DNA of 64,000 nt from Clostridium yunnanense (GTDB lineage: Bacteria; Bacillota; Clostridia; Clostridiales; Clostridiaceae): contig NZ_JAENHN010000002.1 in the NCBI RefSeq assembly GCF_016595795.1, positions 120,810 through 184,809 on the forward strand, in the 5' to 3' direction. Shown piece after piece: positions 51,747 to 64,000 of the stretch (its first letter is position 1; every line of letters starts with the position of its first letter). The translations under genes and the position numbers were made by a program. Under the pieces are notes generated by a model. It was not told the origin of the DNA. It searched no databases and saw nothing but the letters and a program-made list of their open reading frames with translations.

Positions 51747-52349
51747 TTATTGTCCATCTTCATCCTTAATTATCAGTTTATCAGTTACATCTTCATCATG
51801 CTTTCCATAAAACTTTATACTTCTCAATTTCAGCTCACTGACTTCATTGAAGTCTAAAACATCTATAAAATAGGTATCTGCTATTTCTCTCCTGAACTCT
51901 TTTTCATTTATATCTATAGTATAATATTTTGCTACATCTGAAGAATTAATGCCGAAAACCACATATTTTTGTTTATTTTTTTTATCTATAATGTTAAGTG
52001 CACCAAATAGCGATTTACTAGCTTTGTCTTGCTTTAAATCATTTGAATGAAAAATTGCTCCCGCATCAATAAATCTATCAAAATGCCATTTCTTAAAAGC
52101 AAAAATATTTGCACCGTTAGATCCTTTCTTTGTAAACATAATGTATTCATAATCATCTTTTTCCATGGTGGTTAATATATCTATATCATACCCAACTGTC
52201 TTTTCAATATATATTTCAAAATCCTTCTCATTATTTTTAATACTGGAGGAATAATCAGATATACTTGTCCATAAAAAGACCACAAAAGTGCTAACTATTA
52301 CTGATACTATAGCAAACAATAAAATTCTTCCTACAAATTTTTCTCTCAT
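51747..52349 (-). CDS. Membrane-anchored extracytoplasmic protein, unknown
   Basis: A 200-residue protein with one N-terminal membrane segment (ILLFAIVSVIVSTFVVFLW) and an external domain of alternating strands (YIMFTKKGSNGANIFAFKKW, KYVVFGINSSDVAKYYTIDI). AGGAGAAGTGCT precedes the ATG. First gene of a two-gene unit with the ArsR-type regulator. No family recognised. Confidence 0.7.
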   Translation of the reverse strand: MREKFVGRILLFAIVSVIVSTFVVFLWTSISDYSSSIKNNEKDFEIYIEKTVGYDIDILTTMEKDDYEYIMFTKKGSNGANIFAFKKWHFDRFIDAGAIFHSNDLKQDKASKSLFGALNIIDKKNKQKYVVFGINSSDVAKYYTIDINEKEFRREIADTYFIDVLDFNEVSELKLRSIKFYGKHDEDVTDKLIIKDEDGQ

Positions 52350-52591
52350 AGCACTTCTCCTACTACCTTTTTTTGTATTATATCATATTAATTACATATT
52401 ATAAACAACTAAATTTCGCTATATTTACCGCTTATATTTTAATGATAAATAAAATTTATATTAATTACATAAATTTTCATTAACTTCTTGATTTAAAGAC
52501 TTTATCAACTTTTCGATAAATCTACAATTTAAAACACTATATTTTATTGTGTATTTGTTTAAACTATGTCTAATGATAAAAATAAAATTTT

Positions 52592-52636
52592 AGACCATGC
52601 TTATATAGGAAAATATATACCTAATAAACATGGTCT
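52592..52636 (-). terminator. Terminator of the V-ATPase operon
   Basis: AGACCATG pairs with CATGGTCT on the minus strand around a 29-base loop that can itself pair partly, followed by AAAATTTTATT. It is the first hairpin past the ntpD stop. Confidence 0.75.
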
Positions 52637-52659
52637 TTATTAAATAAACTAAACTTATA

Positions 52660-53301
52660 TTAACTTCTTTCTTGTATAATTGACTTAACTTTCATAAGCC
52701 TAGTTAGCGCACTTCTCTCATTTTCCTCAAGCTTCATTCTTATATATTTTATGGTTTCATGAAGTTGTGGAATAGTCATGTATTCAAGAGCATTTACTCT
52801 TCTTCTAGTTTTTTCTATTTCATCAGCCATAAGTTGGCAACTCTTCTCAACTTCTGCAAGCTCAAGAAGCTTCGGGAGTATACTGTACAGCTTTGCTATA
52901 GAATCATCTAATTCAGAAGAAGTACTTGCAAAGCCATATGGAAATATGCTCCCTTCGTCACCTTCTAACTTTCTTTTGAAATTCATTACTGGGACATTTA
53001 CACTCATTATGTTTTTAGTACCGATATCTACAGTTATGTTCTCCTTAGGAAATACAACCGCCTCTTCTAAAAACTCCGAGCTCATAACTGCTCTAGCCAT
53101 TACAAAATCTTTTAAAGATCCATGTAACTCTTCTTCTACTTCTTTTCGTAGAACATTATTATACTTCACCAGGTTTATGAATTGTCTCATAAGTTCATCT
53201 TGCTTATCTTTTAAAAGCTTATGTCCTCTAGTAGCAGTGGCCAATCTCTTTTTAAGCTTCGTGAGCTCCATCCTGGTTGGATTAACATTAAGTTTTGCCA
53301 T
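52660..53301 (-). CDS. ntpD: V-type ATP synthase subunit D
   Basis: A 213-residue central-stalk subunit: two long helices ([20 protein letters not shown] at the N-terminus, and [20 protein letters not shown] near the C-terminus) form the rotor coiled coil. The RVNALEYxxIP motif is typical of subunit D. It follows subunit B by three bases and is the last gene of the operon. Confidence 0.94.
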   Translation of the reverse strand: MAKLNVNPTRMELTKLKKRLATATRGHKLLKDKQDELMRQFINLVKYNNVLRKEVEEELHGSLKDFVMARAVMSSEFLEEAVVFPKENITVDIGTKNIMSVNVPVMNFKRKLEGDEGSIFPYGFASTSSELDDSIAKLYSILPKLLELAEVEKSCQLMADEIEKTRRRVNALEYMTIPQLHETIKYIRMKLEENERSALTRLMKVKSIIQERS

Positions 53302-53304
53302 TGA

Positions 53305-54679
<1,375 letters not shown>

Positions 54680-54687
<8 letters not shown>

Positions 54688-56455
54688 CCAGTACACCTCC
54701 TTCTTCTATAAGCTTATCAATATCTTCCTTAATAGCTTTAAATATATCGTCTATTTTAGATATATCCTTTTCTGATATATATTTACTTCTTGCTATTCTA
54801 TCTCTTGAAGGGATTCCTAATATCTTTTCTAGATATATACCATTTTCTAAAGCTCTCTCAGCTTGCTCTTTAAAGTTTAATACAAGTTTAAGCATCTTAT
54901 ACTGTTTAGATAATGAAGTGTATGCATCTTCGTCATGAAAGGCATTCTGTTGAAGATAATCTTCTCTTATAGATTTAGCTACTTCTAACTTCAATCTATC
55001 TCCTTCTGATAAAGCATCTATACCTACAAGTCTAACTATTTCTTCAAGATTTGCTTCCTCTTGTAAAAGTGCCATAGCCTCAATTCTTAGAGCTGACCAG
55101 TCTTTAGAAATATTGTCATCTATCCACTGCCCTATCCTATCAACATATAATGAGTAAGAATTAAGCCAGTTTATAGCCGGAAAATGTCTTCTATATGCAA
55201 GCTGAGCATCTAATCCCCAGAATACCTTAACTATTCTTAAAGTTGCTTGTGATACTGGTTCTGATATATCTCCTCCTGGAGGTGATACAGCTCCTATAGC
55301 AGTTATAGCACCTTGTCTTTCATCAGATCCAAGACATACAACCTTACCAGCTCTTTCATAGTAATCAGCAAGTCTTGAACCTAAATACGCTGGATAGCCT
55401 TCATCACCAGGCATTTCTTCAAGTCTTCCTGACATTTCTCTAAGCGCTTCTGCCCATCTTGAGGTAGAATCTGCCATTATAGAAACCGAATATCCCATAT
55501 CTCTAAAATATTCTGCTATTGTAATTCCTGTATAAATTGATGCTTCTCTCGCAGCAACAGGCATATTTGAGGTATTTGCTATAAGTACAGTTCTTTTCAT
55601 TAAGCTTTCACCAGTTTTAGGGTCTTTTAACTCTGGAAACTCATTAAGAACATCAGTCATTTCGTTACCACGTTCTCCACAGCCAACATAAACAACTATT
55701 TCAGCATCTCCCCATTTTGCTATCTGGTGCTGAACTACAGTCTTTCCTGCTCCGAAAGGACCTGGAACAGCTGCTGCTCCACCTTTAGCTACTGGAAAAA
55801 ATGTATCTATTACTCTCTGCCCTGTAATCATTGGTTCTACAGGATTTAATTTTCTACTGTAGGGTCTACCTTTTCTTACAGGCCATTTTTGTAGCATTGT
55901 AACTTCTTTTACACCAAAGTTTGTGTCTATTATACAAATTACATCTTCTACTGTAAAGCTACCTGATTTTATGTCTCTTATAGTCCCCTCAATACCGAAT
56001 GGGACTAGTATCTTCTGTTCTATTACAGCAGTTTCTTGGACTACGCCAAGAATATCTCCTGCTGTCACTTTATCTCCTGATTTAGCAACTGGCTTAAACT
56101 CCCATAGCTTTGTTCTATCTAAAGATTTTACAGATACTCCTTTTACAAGAAACGAACTGTTAGCAGCTTTCATAAAAGCTTCTAAAGGTCTTTGAATACC
56201 ATCAAACATTGACTCTATAAGCCCAGGTCCAAGCTCTACAGAAAGAGGCTCTCCTGTTGATAACACAGGATCTCCAGGCCCAATTCCTGCTGTTTCTTCA
56301 TATACCTGTATAGAAGCTCTATCGCCTCTCATTTCAATAATTTCACCAATTAGACCTTTGTCTCCAACCTTAACAACATCGTAAAGATTAGCTTCATCCA
56401 TGCCCTCAGCAACTACCAAAGGTCCAGAAACCTTTATTATTCTTCCGGTCTTCAA
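54680..56455 (-). CDS. ntpA: V-type ATP synthase catalytic subunit A
   Basis: A 591-residue catalytic subunit. The P-loop is [13 protein letters not shown], and the catalytic glutamate region is [31 protein letters not shown] is also diagnostic. The start is TTG at 56,455 with GTAGGTTGG nearby, a weaker signal than for the other subunits. It has the V/A-type non-homologous insert in residues 100-200. Confidence 0.96.
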
Positions 56456-56472
56456 TATCCCAACCTACTTTC

Positions 56473-56784
56473 CTATAAAATGTTAACGCCTACTGCTTTT
56501 TCTACATTATCACTTATTCTTTTAGTTCCAATATTTAAAGTACCTTGATTGCTTGGAATTAGTATTACTGCAGGAAGCGTCTGTCTATTATATCTTTCTA
56601 TCGTTTCTTCAATATCCTTTGCCACCTGTTCAGTGACAAATATCACTCCATAGTCCTTCATAGCTAATCTATCTATTGTCTTTTTTGCTTCTTCTGGCTC
56701 AAATACAGGAAAAACTTCTAACCCTAAAGCCTTAAAAGCAAGTACTGAATCTTTATCTCCTACAACTGCAATTTTCTTATACAT
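56473..56784 (-). CDS. ntpG: V-type ATP synthase subunit F
   Basis: About 103 residues (symbol as in Enterococcus hirae, where this position is ntpG). The Rossmann-like start [20 protein letters not shown] and the central [20 protein letters not shown] are typical. It binds the D subunit of the rotor. The ATG at 56,784 overlaps the end of subunit C; a GTG three codons upstream is also possible. Confidence 0.9.
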   Translation of the reverse strand: MYKKIAVVGDKDSVLAFKALGLEVFPVFEPEEAKKTIDRLAMKDYGVIFVTEQVAKDIEETIERYNRQTLPAVILIPSNQGTLNIGTKRISDNVEKAVGVNIL

Positions 56785-57778
56785 ATCCTTCACGCAGCCT
56801 TTCTCTTATAACTTCTGAAGGTATATTGTTTAATTTAGCAACCATTATTATTCTTATATTTTTTATCTCATTTTCCTTAGCATAGATATAAGCAATAATT
56901 GGCTCTGGTCCAAAACTTACATACTTTGCATCTTTCATGAATCTCATCATATAATTATCACTAAGCTTTTCTAACTCACTAGAAGATCCTGTTTTCGTAT
57001 ACTGTTCCATACCAAACTTCAATACTCCTGCATAATCTGTGTAGGATAACTTTCCATATACATTTTCAGAAGAATCATTAAGCAATACTAAAAACTTTTC
57101 TTTATCTATTCTTCCACCACTCAATAGAGCACCGGCAAGGAAATCTCTTCCCTTTTTCTGTTTCTTAACTCTTAATAAAGTTCTTATATTACTTAAATCT
57201 ATTAAAGTATCTACGTATTTTTTTATAAAGGGATCTTGTAATTCCTTAGCTATTTCATACATTGCTGTATATTGATATCTATCAATTATTAAATCTATAC
57301 TTTGAGGATCCTTTTCCTTAGAAAAATTATCTAAGGCAGCTTCTACTGCTTTCCCCATAATACTAGGTATATCTCTATAATACTCATCACCAACTGCAGC
57401 TTTAAGTTTATCTAAATCAACAGTTCCTACAGGAATAAGTATTTCATTGAGATCCTTATTTAAAAGCTTTCCTTTAATAAGCACTTTAACATTATGAAAA
57501 TCATATTTTATACTCATGATATCAACGATTTCTTTATGAGGACTTGCTTCGTAAAGCATATGAAACACTCTTCTAAGCTCACTGCTTAATATGATTTCGT
57601 ACTCTTTAGGATGACTCACATTGCCAGCAACATTGCTGTACTCTGTTTCCTGAAGTATTTTCAAAACATCTGCTGCAGAAGCTGAGTCAATCATCCTATC
57701 AATTTTCGATTTATCAAGGAGCCTATTTTCCAATACTCTAAGCCTTGGAATCACCTGCGTAAAATCCATAGCATCCAT
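56777..57778 (-). CDS. ntpC: V-type ATP synthase subunit C
   Basis: A 333-residue subunit linking the rotor stalk to the membrane ring. The ATG at 57,778 is eight bases after GGAGGG. Features: [20 protein letters not shown], then [18 protein letters not shown] and the conserved end [18 protein letters not shown] with RERLREGYV. Normal length. Confidence 0.93.
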   Translation of the reverse strand: MDAMDFTQVIPRLRVLENRLLDKSKIDRMIDSASAADVLKILQETEYSNVAGNVSHPKEYEIILSSELRRVFHMLYEASPHKEIVDIMSIKYDFHNVKVLIKGKLLNKDLNEILIPVGTVDLDKLKAAVGDEYYRDIPSIMGKAVEAALDNFSKEKDPQSIDLIIDRYQYTAMYEIAKELQDPFIKKYVDTLIDLSNIRTLLRVKKQKKGRDFLAGALLSGGRIDKEKFLVLLNDSSENVYGKLSYTDYAGVLKFGMEQYTKTGSSSELEKLSDNYMMRFMKDAKYVSFGPEPIIAYIYAKENEIKNIRIIMVAKLNNIPSEVIRERLREGYV

Positions 57779-57792
57779 CAAATCAGCCCTCC

Positions 57793-58392
57793 TTAACTAA
57801 ATAGTATATTTGCCACTTCAAACTCTAACTCATCTCTATAAGAACTGATTAAGGCTTCAAAAGTATTATTTATCTCTACTCCATTTTTCTCTAATATGAA
57901 GCCACCTCTAAACTCTTTATTTGTTTCACTCAATCTTAAGTTCCCTAACTTTCCGCTATTTGAAAGTTCCATATTAAGTTCAGCAATAAAGCTGTCATCA
58001 ACTAATCCTTTTCCATAGGAGTTAAGTATAATAGTCTCATCTCCTTTAATATTAAGAGATAATATAGTCGCTTTTAAATAGCTTAAAAATACCTCCTGCG
58101 GCATAGCGCAAAGTTCATCTAAGGCCTCATTAAAAACCTCATCCATCACCTTTTGCTTAGCTACAAGCTTATCATTTCTAACCTTTAACATTGCATTTGA
58201 AATGATTCTTTCTTTCTTTAAATCAGCCTCTCTATGAGCCTTTTCTATTGTTAACTTTTCAATATCTTTCGCTTCATTAACTCTTTTTTCAACAATACCA
58301 TTCTTTTCAGCTTCAGCCTTTTCTATTATACTTCTACTCTCAGCTTGAGCATCCTCAAGAATTTTATTAATTAAATGTTCTATTTTAGCCAT
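57793..58392 (-). CDS. ntpE: V-type ATP synthase subunit E
   Basis: A 199-residue peripheral-stalk subunit. The N-terminal 90 residues are a charged coiled coil (DAQAESRSIIEKAEAEKNGI), which pairs with subunit G; the C-terminal globular part includes FRGGFILEKNGVEINNTFEA, a conserved E-subunit stretch. Confidence 0.93.
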   Translation of the reverse strand: MAKIEHLINKILEDAQAESRSIIEKAEAEKNGIVEKRVNEAKDIEKLTIEKAHREADLKKERIISNAMLKVRNDKLVAKQKVMDEVFNEALDELCAMPQEVFLSYLKATILSLNIKGDETIILNSYGKGLVDDSFIAELNMELSNSGKLGNLRLSETNKEFRGGFILEKNGVEINNTFEALISSYRDELEFEVANILFS

Positions 58393-58408
58393 TATGCTTC
58401 ACTCCAAA

Positions 58409-58918
<510 letters not shown>

Positions 58919-58921
58919 CTA

Positions 58922-60874
58922 TTATTTCGTAATTTTTATATATTTATCTGAAAGCTTGTATGGAGTAAATTTCTTACCTCCGCCTTCATAAAATTTATTA
59001 AAGAATTCTAGATACTGTAGTCTAGCCGCATGAACATATGATCCAAGCGCGTTTATTAGTAAATTAAATGTATGCAAGCCTATAAATAAAAATGGGGCTA
59101 AAACATACTTAAATGGTGAAGGGATTAAATTAATTATAAGATTTAATGCATTTGCTATAAATCCAGTTGCAAGACCTAATGCTAAAAGTCTTGAATATGA
59201 AACTATGTCACCTAAGTAACTAGTTATCCCATACACGCCATATATACCCCAGCCTATTTTTCCTCCAATAGTTGGAGCGGTTCTGCCTTGCGTAAGCAAC
59301 AATCCCACAAGTCCTAGTACAAGCATTATTACTCCCAGCTTTCCACCAATACCTGCTATAGCTAGAAAAGCACCTATTAAGGTAATATACCAAGTAAATA
59401 CATCATATATAGCATCCTTCATATGCCCAGCTCTTATAAGCATATATGCCTTAATACCAAGACCAATGAAAATATGCACAACTCCAAACCCTAAGGAAAG
59501 CCCGAATATTGTGGTTATATCTGCTGTACTGTCTAGTAGTTTCGGAGGAACTATTCCAAAATAGCTAGGTAAATCTCCAAACCATCCACCGTATATAGCT
59601 CCCCATATAACAGTAGAAATTCCAGCTAAGAAAAACATCTTATAGCTTTTTCTTTTATCTTTATCTTTTACTTTATATAAAGCAAAAGCTGATGCAGCCA
59701 TCATAATCAATCCATATCCAGCGTCTGAAAGCATCATTCCAAAGAATAAGAAGTAGAATACCGACAATATAGGTGTTGGATCTACCTCACTATAACGAGG
59801 TAAACTATACATCTCAATAACACCTTCAAAAGCTGAAGCAAATCCATTGTTTCTGAGTTTTATCGGAACATTCTCTGCTTCTTCTTCTTTTACTTCTTCA
59901 AATTCTAGATAGTAGTTTTCTCCTATCGCACTTTGGACAGCCTTTTTCAACTCATCGTTTGTTTCAGCCATGTTCCATCCGCAAATAGTTACAACTTTTT
60001 TAGTTTTAATGAAATTGTTAGAAGCTTCTGATCTCGCTACAAGGTTACCAAAGTATTCATATGCAGATATTAAATTTTCTCTTTCATATTGGAACTTTTC
60101 AACTGATGCTTTAATATCTCTTTTTTCTGACTGTATTTCTTCTATTTTCTCTTTATTAGACTTTATATAATCCTCTGGTCTTTTATCTATACTTGAGGAA
60201 AAAGCTGAAAAACCATATCTTTTTAGGATATCTTCAGCATTGCTGACTTCACTATCATGAGTGATTACTAATAAATATAAGTCCTGATTGTCTCTATCTA
60301 TAATCTCTACATATGAATAATTGAGTTCTGTAGATAAATCGTCTAAAATAATATCTTCATATTGCTTTGAAACAGTTCCAACCATGGCCTTGGAATACTT
60401 GAACTTATTTAGATCTGATATAGCAATATCTAAATTTCTCCATCCCTTAAGTTCTGCAATTTCTCCTTCCAGTTTGGTGGTTTCATTGCTTAACTCATTC
60501 AAAGACCTCTCTTTAGCCTTAAGCTCTTCATATACTTCATTCCAGTTATTGCTCTTTATGCTATTCTCTAATTCCTCAAGACTCATTTCCTTTTTATCGT
60601 CTAGCATTGAAAGCATTGATTTCTTCTCTGGGAAGAACCCCTCTATAAAATCTAACGAAAATCTAAGCTTTGCAAGATTTTCTTGATACACTGCGTGCTC
60701 TTCGCCCACATTGTCTTTAAATAGATTTTTAGCATATTCATTATCGCCTAATGCCTGATCATCTTGAAGGTCGATAAAGTGAACCCCTTGGAACTTCTGA
60801 AGTGCGCTTAAGAGCTTCTCTTTTTCAGATTCAAAAGAGAGTAGGGTAAATTTATTCATCTTAACTATCGCCAT
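58922..60874 (-). CDS. ntpI: V-type ATP synthase subunit I
   Basis: A 650-residue stator subunit with the ion half-channels. The first 330 residues are a cytoplasmic coiled-coil arm; the C-terminal half has seven or eight membrane helices (YFLFFGMMLSDAGYGLIMMA and on). The conserved SYSRLLALGLATGFIAN region and LGSYVHAARLQYLEFFNKFY carry the arginines that face the rotor. Its ATG overlaps the end of the G/H gene. Confidence 0.95.
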   Translation of the reverse strand: MAIVKMNKFTLLSFESEKEKLLSALQKFQGVHFIDLQDDQALGDNEYAKNLFKDNVGEEHAVYQENLAKLRFSLDFIEGFFPEKKSMLSMLDDKKEMSLEELENSIKSNNWNEVYEELKAKERSLNELSNETTKLEGEIAELKGWRNLDIAISDLNKFKYSKAMVGTVSKQYEDIILDDLSTELNYSYVEIIDRDNQDLYLLVITHDSEVSNAEDILKRYGFSAFSSSIDKRPEDYIKSNKEKIEEIQSEKRDIKASVEKFQYERENLISAYEYFGNLVARSEASNNFIKTKKVVTICGWNMAETNDELKKAVQSAIGENYYLEFEEVKEEEAENVPIKLRNNGFASAFEGVIEMYSLPRYSEVDPTPILSVFYFLFFGMMLSDAGYGLIMMAASAFALYKVKDKDKRKSYKMFFLAGISTVIWGAIYGGWFGDLPSYFGIVPPKLLDSTADITTIFGLSLGFGVVHIFIGLGIKAYMLIRAGHMKDAIYDVFTWYITLIGAFLAIAGIGGKLGVIMLVLGLVGLLLTQGRTAPTIGGKIGWGIYGVYGITSYLGDIVSYSRLLALGLATGFIANALNLIINLIPSPFKYVLAPFLFIGLHTFNLLINALGSYVHAARLQYLEFFNKFYEGGGKKFTPYKLSDKYIKITK

Positions 60875-61187
60875 GAATATTCACAATCCTCTCCATTATT
60901 AATTTTATTGCACTTCTCTTTCTAGTTTGATCTAATTTATTTAGATTTTCTAAATCTTTGGAGCCTTTTGACAAAATAGGATCAGTATCCTTATTTGCCT
61001 GAGCCACAGCAGCATCCATTATTTTTTGAGCTTGATCTTTACTTTGTTGCAATATTCTTTTGTATTCATTTTCTCCAAAACTTAATGCATCATTTATTAT
61101 TTCTTTACTTTTTAAACTTGCTTCTTTGATAACTTCATCAGCCTTAGCTTCCGCCTTTATTACTTCATTTACTACCTCGATTGCCAA
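60861..61187 (-). CDS. V-type ATP synthase subunit G/H (peripheral stalk)
   Basis: A 108-residue helical subunit (NEVIKAEAKADEVIKEASLK and on) that pairs with subunit E. It is the first gene of the operon. The start is TTG at 61,187 after GAGGTGATAAT. It ends VNIHGDS, overlapping ntpI by 14 bases. Confidence 0.88.
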   Translation of the reverse strand: MAIEVVNEVIKAEAKADEVIKEASLKSKEIINDALSFGENEYKRILQQSKDQAQKIMDAAVAQANKDTDPILSKGSKDLENLNKLDQTRKRSAIKLIMERIVNIHGDS

Positions 61188-61258
61188 ATTATCACCTCTT
61201 TTCCTACTCTTATATATATTAATACTTTATATAGTATCAAATAACGCTTTCTTAATAG

Positions 61259-61287
61259 ATTGTACCATTCTTTTAGGTGTTTTTCAA
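61259..61287 (-). promoter_or_regulatory. Promoter of the V-ATPase operon
   Basis: On the minus strand TTGAAA (61,287-61,282), a 17-base spacer and TACAAT (61,264-61,259), about 72 bases before the first start codon. The rest of the 400-base gap holds only the terminator of the upstream gene. Confidence 0.7.
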
Positions 61288-61434
61288 CCGTTATATAATT
61301 GCACCTTAAATCGTATCAGTTACCACCTTGTTAAATAATACATAAACTTGTATAAAAAGTCCTCTTACACACTCCTATACCATCTATACCAATAATAGAA
61401 TTCCTATTTTATTATTTAAAAATTCTTCTCTGTA

Positions 61435-61487
61435 AAAAATATAGATATTCAATACATAACATTTTAATATTATGACTGAATATCTAT
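61435..61487 (-). terminator. Terminator of the radical SAM gene
   Basis: ATAGATATTCA pairs perfectly with TGAATATCTAT on the minus strand, followed by six T residues. Confidence 0.85.
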
Positions 61488-61589
61488 ATAAAATTACAAA
61501 ACTTCGTTTATATTTAATTTTAGTTTTTGACTATTTTAAAGAATATTATTGAAATTAATTTCACCCTAGTGCTTTAGTATGACCATTTT

Positions 61590-63272
61590 CTATAATATAT
61601 TATTTAAAACCTTTATATTATCTTCATTATCTAGATCAAACAATAGGTAATTTTGCGACATTACCAATCTATCTGATTCTATATACTGCATGATATCTAA
61701 ACTGAATTTTTCAATATGAGACCTTTTAAAATCGTAAGAATCTTTTAATTTTTCTTTTATGATTCTTTCTTCTTCTTTAGTTATATCTCTATTTAAAAAT
61801 TCAGGTAGCCACTTCTTTTTGTTATACATTAAATAATCATATTTTATTATATCTTTCAGTTCTTCAGTGTTTTCACCATTAAATTTATAATTATTAAAAT
61901 CCACAAAAACTCTATAGTATTCTGTATTTCCTATATTTATATTAAAATATCCTCTTTCATGAAAATAACTTCCCATTGCATAGTAAAAATCAAACGGAGT
62001 TTCAAACTTACTTAAAAAATATTTTAATACGGTGTTAAACTTTTGAGAATTATAATATTTATCAACAATTTCTTCTACCTTTTTTAACTCTAAAAGTTCT
62101 TCGTAGCTTATATCTTTTGATCTTAGTATTTCATATGGAGCATAGGTCGCATAAACAATTCCCCACTTTTCTGCTTCATCTCTCATTGATGATCCTTTAA
62201 GAAGCTTTAAAAAGCCAAGTTGTATTTCATCAGGTCTAATGGAGTGAACATCATTAAAAGATTTTTTAAAGGAATTAAAATCTTCACCTGGAAGTCCAGC
62301 AATTAAATCAAGATGCTGCTTCACATTATGACCCTCAGCTATTCCTACGACTTTATCCTTTATTGTTTCAAATCCAACATATCTATTAATATTATTTAAT
62401 ACTTCGTTATTAGTAGTCTGTACTCCAACTTCTAATTGAATTCTTCCCTTAGGAGCTCTATTTAAAAGTTCGATTTCATCATCCCTTAAAAGATCTGCTG
62501 AAATCTCAAAGTGGAAGGTTGTTTTAGTATCTTGCTCTATTAGGAATCCCCATATTTCCTTCACAAAATTGTGATTACAATTGAAGGTTCTATCAACAAA
62601 TTTAACTAGTCTTACCTTTTCATCAATAAAAAACTTCAATTCTTTCTTTACTCTTTCTATATCTAAGAACCTAACTCCGTTAGCAGTTGAGGATAAGCAA
62701 TATTTGCATTTAAAAGGACATCCTCTTGATGCTTCATAATAGACTATCTTATTATGTATTTCTTTATCTCCCTCTTTATAAGGAAAACTTAAATCATTCA
62801 TGTCCATCTGAGGTCTTATTCCATTAAATATCACTTTTTCTTCTCTTTTATGATAAAGTCCTCTAATTGAACCTATATCTCTCAATCCCAATTTATATTC
62901 TACAAATTCTCTAAAGCTTTCTTCTCCCTCACCAGATATGACGTATTCACCATTACATTCTTTTAGAAAATTTTCACTATCATATGAAACTTCCGGTCCT
63001 CCATATAATATTTCTATATCTTTATCTACTAATTTTATAAGATCTGCAAGCTTATTTATATACTCCATATTCCAAATATAACAAGAAAATGCTACTACAT
63101 CAGCTTTTTCTAATATAATTTGTTCTAGTATTATTTCTATCCTATCATTAATGCTAAATTCTCTAATCTTGCACTCACATGGCAAATCCTCAGTATATGC
63201 TTTCAAATACCTTATAGCTAGATTGCTATGAATGTATTTTGAATTTACTCCTGTTAATAATATTTTCATCAC
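61590..63272 (-). CDS. B12-binding radical SAM protein, DUF4080
   Basis: A 560-residue enzyme. Residues 1-130 are a cobalamin-binding-type Rossmann domain (ILLTGVNSKYIHSNLAIRYL, VVAFSCYIWN, ILYGGPEVS). The radical SAM core has the cluster motif CPFKCKYC with EASRG before it; then VKFVDRTFNCN and HFEISADLLRDD follow. The C-terminal part (about 400-530) is the DUF4080 extension. Substrate is unknown. The first of two ATG codons overlaps the upstream methyltransferase-like gene by 47 bases. Confidence 0.92.
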   Translation of the reverse strand: MMKILLTGVNSKYIHSNLAIRYLKAYTEDLPCECKIREFSINDRIEIILEQIILEKADVVAFSCYIWNMEYINKLADLIKLVDKDIEILYGGPEVSYDSENFLKECNGEYVISGEGEESFREFVEYKLGLRDIGSIRGLYHKREEKVIFNGIRPQMDMNDLSFPYKEGDKEIHNKIVYYEASRGCPFKCKYCLSSTANGVRFLDIERVKKELKFFIDEKVRLVKFVDRTFNCNHNFVKEIWGFLIEQDTKTTFHFEISADLLRDDEIELLNRAPKGRIQLEVGVQTTNNEVLNNINRYVGFETIKDKVVGIAEGHNVKQHLDLIAGLPGEDFNSFKKSFNDVHSIRPDEIQLGFLKLLKGSSMRDEAEKWGIVYATYAPYEILRSKDISYEELLELKKVEEIVDKYYNSQKFNTVLKYFLSKFETPFDFYYAMGSYFHERGYFNINIGNTEYYRVFVDFNNYKFNGENTEELKDIIKYDYLMYNKKKWLPEFLNRDITKEEERIIKEKLKDSYDFKRSHIEKFSLDIMQYIESDRLVMSQNYLLFDLDNEDNIKVLNNIL

Positions 63273-63774
63273 TTGTTCTTTCCCTTCTTTTTGCTTTTAC
63301 AAAGTAAATTTTATCATAAAAATCAACTTTTTCTATTTCAAAATAACTTTCTGTAGCTTTTTTTATAAGTTCCACATTAAATTGACTTATTGGATTTATA
63401 TCTCTATACTTAAATTCTTTAGTTTTATCGCCAGGAAGCAAGACCTTTATATTAGTATTTACTACTTCTTTTGCTTTCTTATCATAGTCCCATATATAGA
63501 GATATCCGTCATCTTTAATGAGATTCCATATATGTTTTATTATCTCACGTCTTCCGCCATTACTCCATATCTTTCCCAAAGTAAAAAAAAGTACTGCTCC
63601 GTCATAGAATATTGCTTCTTTTTCACTCAAATTCTCTCTATCATCAAAGTAGTCCACAGAAATCTCATCTTCCATATTCTTTTTTAAATTATATATTATC
63701 CCGTAGTTCTCTTTTCCTATATCTAATAAATCACCATCAAGGCTTATTTCTCTCATATCTAAAATATATTCCAT
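63226..63774 (-). CDS. SAM-dependent methyltransferase-like protein
   Basis: A 182-residue protein resembling a class I methyltransferase: LDGDLLDIGKENYGIIYNL as glycine-poor motif I, ISVDYFDDRENL as motif II, AVLFFTLGKIWSNGGRREII and IKDDGYLYIWDYD as later motifs. The usual GxGxG is not complete, so activity is uncertain. AGGAGTAATTTT precedes the ATG. It is translationally coupled to the radical SAM gene and may act with it. Confidence 0.72.
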   Translation of the reverse strand: MEYILDMREISLDGDLLDIGKENYGIIYNLKKNMEDEISVDYFDDRENLSEKEAIFYDGAVLFFTLGKIWSNGGRREIIKHIWNLIKDDGYLYIWDYDKKAKEVVNTNIKVLLPGDKTKEFKYRDINPISQFNVELIKKATESYFEIEKVDFYDKIYFVKAKRRERTSDENIINRSKFKIHS

Positions 63775-63823
63775 AAAATTACTCCTCTGTAAATATTATC
63801 TTACGTACTATTTATTATTCTAC

Positions 63824-63862
63824 ATAAAAAAAAGAATTCCTCTATACTATGGAATTCTTTTT
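63824..63862. terminator. Bidirectional hairpin between divergent genes
   Basis: AAAGAATTCC pairs with GGAATTCTTT around a ten-base loop, T-runs on both strands. It lies between divergent starts, an odd place for a terminator; it may end a transcript coming from outside the window. Confidence 0.7.
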
Positions 63863-63965
63863 CAACTAGATGATACTATAGGTATCCTAGGTCTAAGTTT
63901 AAGTTATACTGAATAACCACAATTTTTCTTCAAATACTAAACATACGGAGAAAGGTGGTTGAATT

Positions 63966-64000
63966 ATGGGTAGAAATCATTTAAAAGTAGAATCTTTGCA
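63966..64000 (+). CDS. Start of a plus-strand gene, cut by the window
   Basis: AAAGGTGG lies seven bases before an ATG, and eleven codons follow (MGRNHLKVESL) to the window end. Too short to identify. Confidence 0.5.
   Translation, partial: MGRNHLKVESL

Overview
The window is low-GC DNA from a Firmicute of the Clostridium type. Supporting evidence: AGGAGG ribosome sites throughout, a SAM-I riboswitch before metF, a complete V-type ATP synthase operon, an HprK gene, a GGGtGRT/NifU-like gene pair and a Spo0E-like small protein. No species is claimed.

Bases 1 to about 19,030 are the right part of a prophage that enters from the left. Nearly everything is on the minus strand. A tyrosine integrase lies at the chromosomal edge (18,066-19,013). 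Then come small genes, a 650-base repeat-rich gap, a plus-strand membrane-anchored Mrr-type nuclease and a divergent regulatory switch. The switch pairs a plus-strand XRE repressor with a minus-strand operon under a consensus promoter. That operon encodes a MazF/PemK-like domain fused to a helical TPR-type domain, followed 26 bases later by a 41-residue signal-peptide-like gene (14,051-14,176). This is the layout of Rap-Phr and AimR-AimP receptor-peptide pairs, but with a MazF-like domain where a DNA-binding domain would be expected. Further left are a replication-type protein, a hairpin-rich RNA candidate, and a 918-residue single-chain RNA polymerase of the YonO/QDE-1 type with a DxDGD catalytic motif. 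Beyond it lie a GIY-YIG nuclease beside inverted 30-base repeats, a cassette of individually terminated accessory genes, and the packaging genes HNH-TerS-TerL.

From 19,104 onward the window is chromosomal: the GGGtGRT/NifU-like pair with a long leader, tRNA-Leu, an EAL-CBS-GGDEF protein, a DUF445 protein, a truncated pyruvate-kinase relative, and a folate operon (folBK, folP, HD hydrolase) with only a 46-codon remnant of folE at its head. These are followed by a PHP phosphoesterase, a lone holin, M18 aminopeptidase, CorA-like protein, hprK, Spo0E-like protein, flavodiiron protein, HelD, an RmlD-like reductase, an ECF S-component, peptide deformylase, metF, a TagO/WecA-type transferase, and the V-ATPase operon (G-I-K-E-C-F-A-B-D). 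A B12-binding radical SAM protein closes the window.

Scattered through chromosomal gaps is a family of 94-101-base hairpin-forming repeats (25,300; 28,094; 31,448; 31,544; 39,558; probably 42,495). Lengths are nearly constant and the terminal stems differ by compensating changes. I do not recognise this family.
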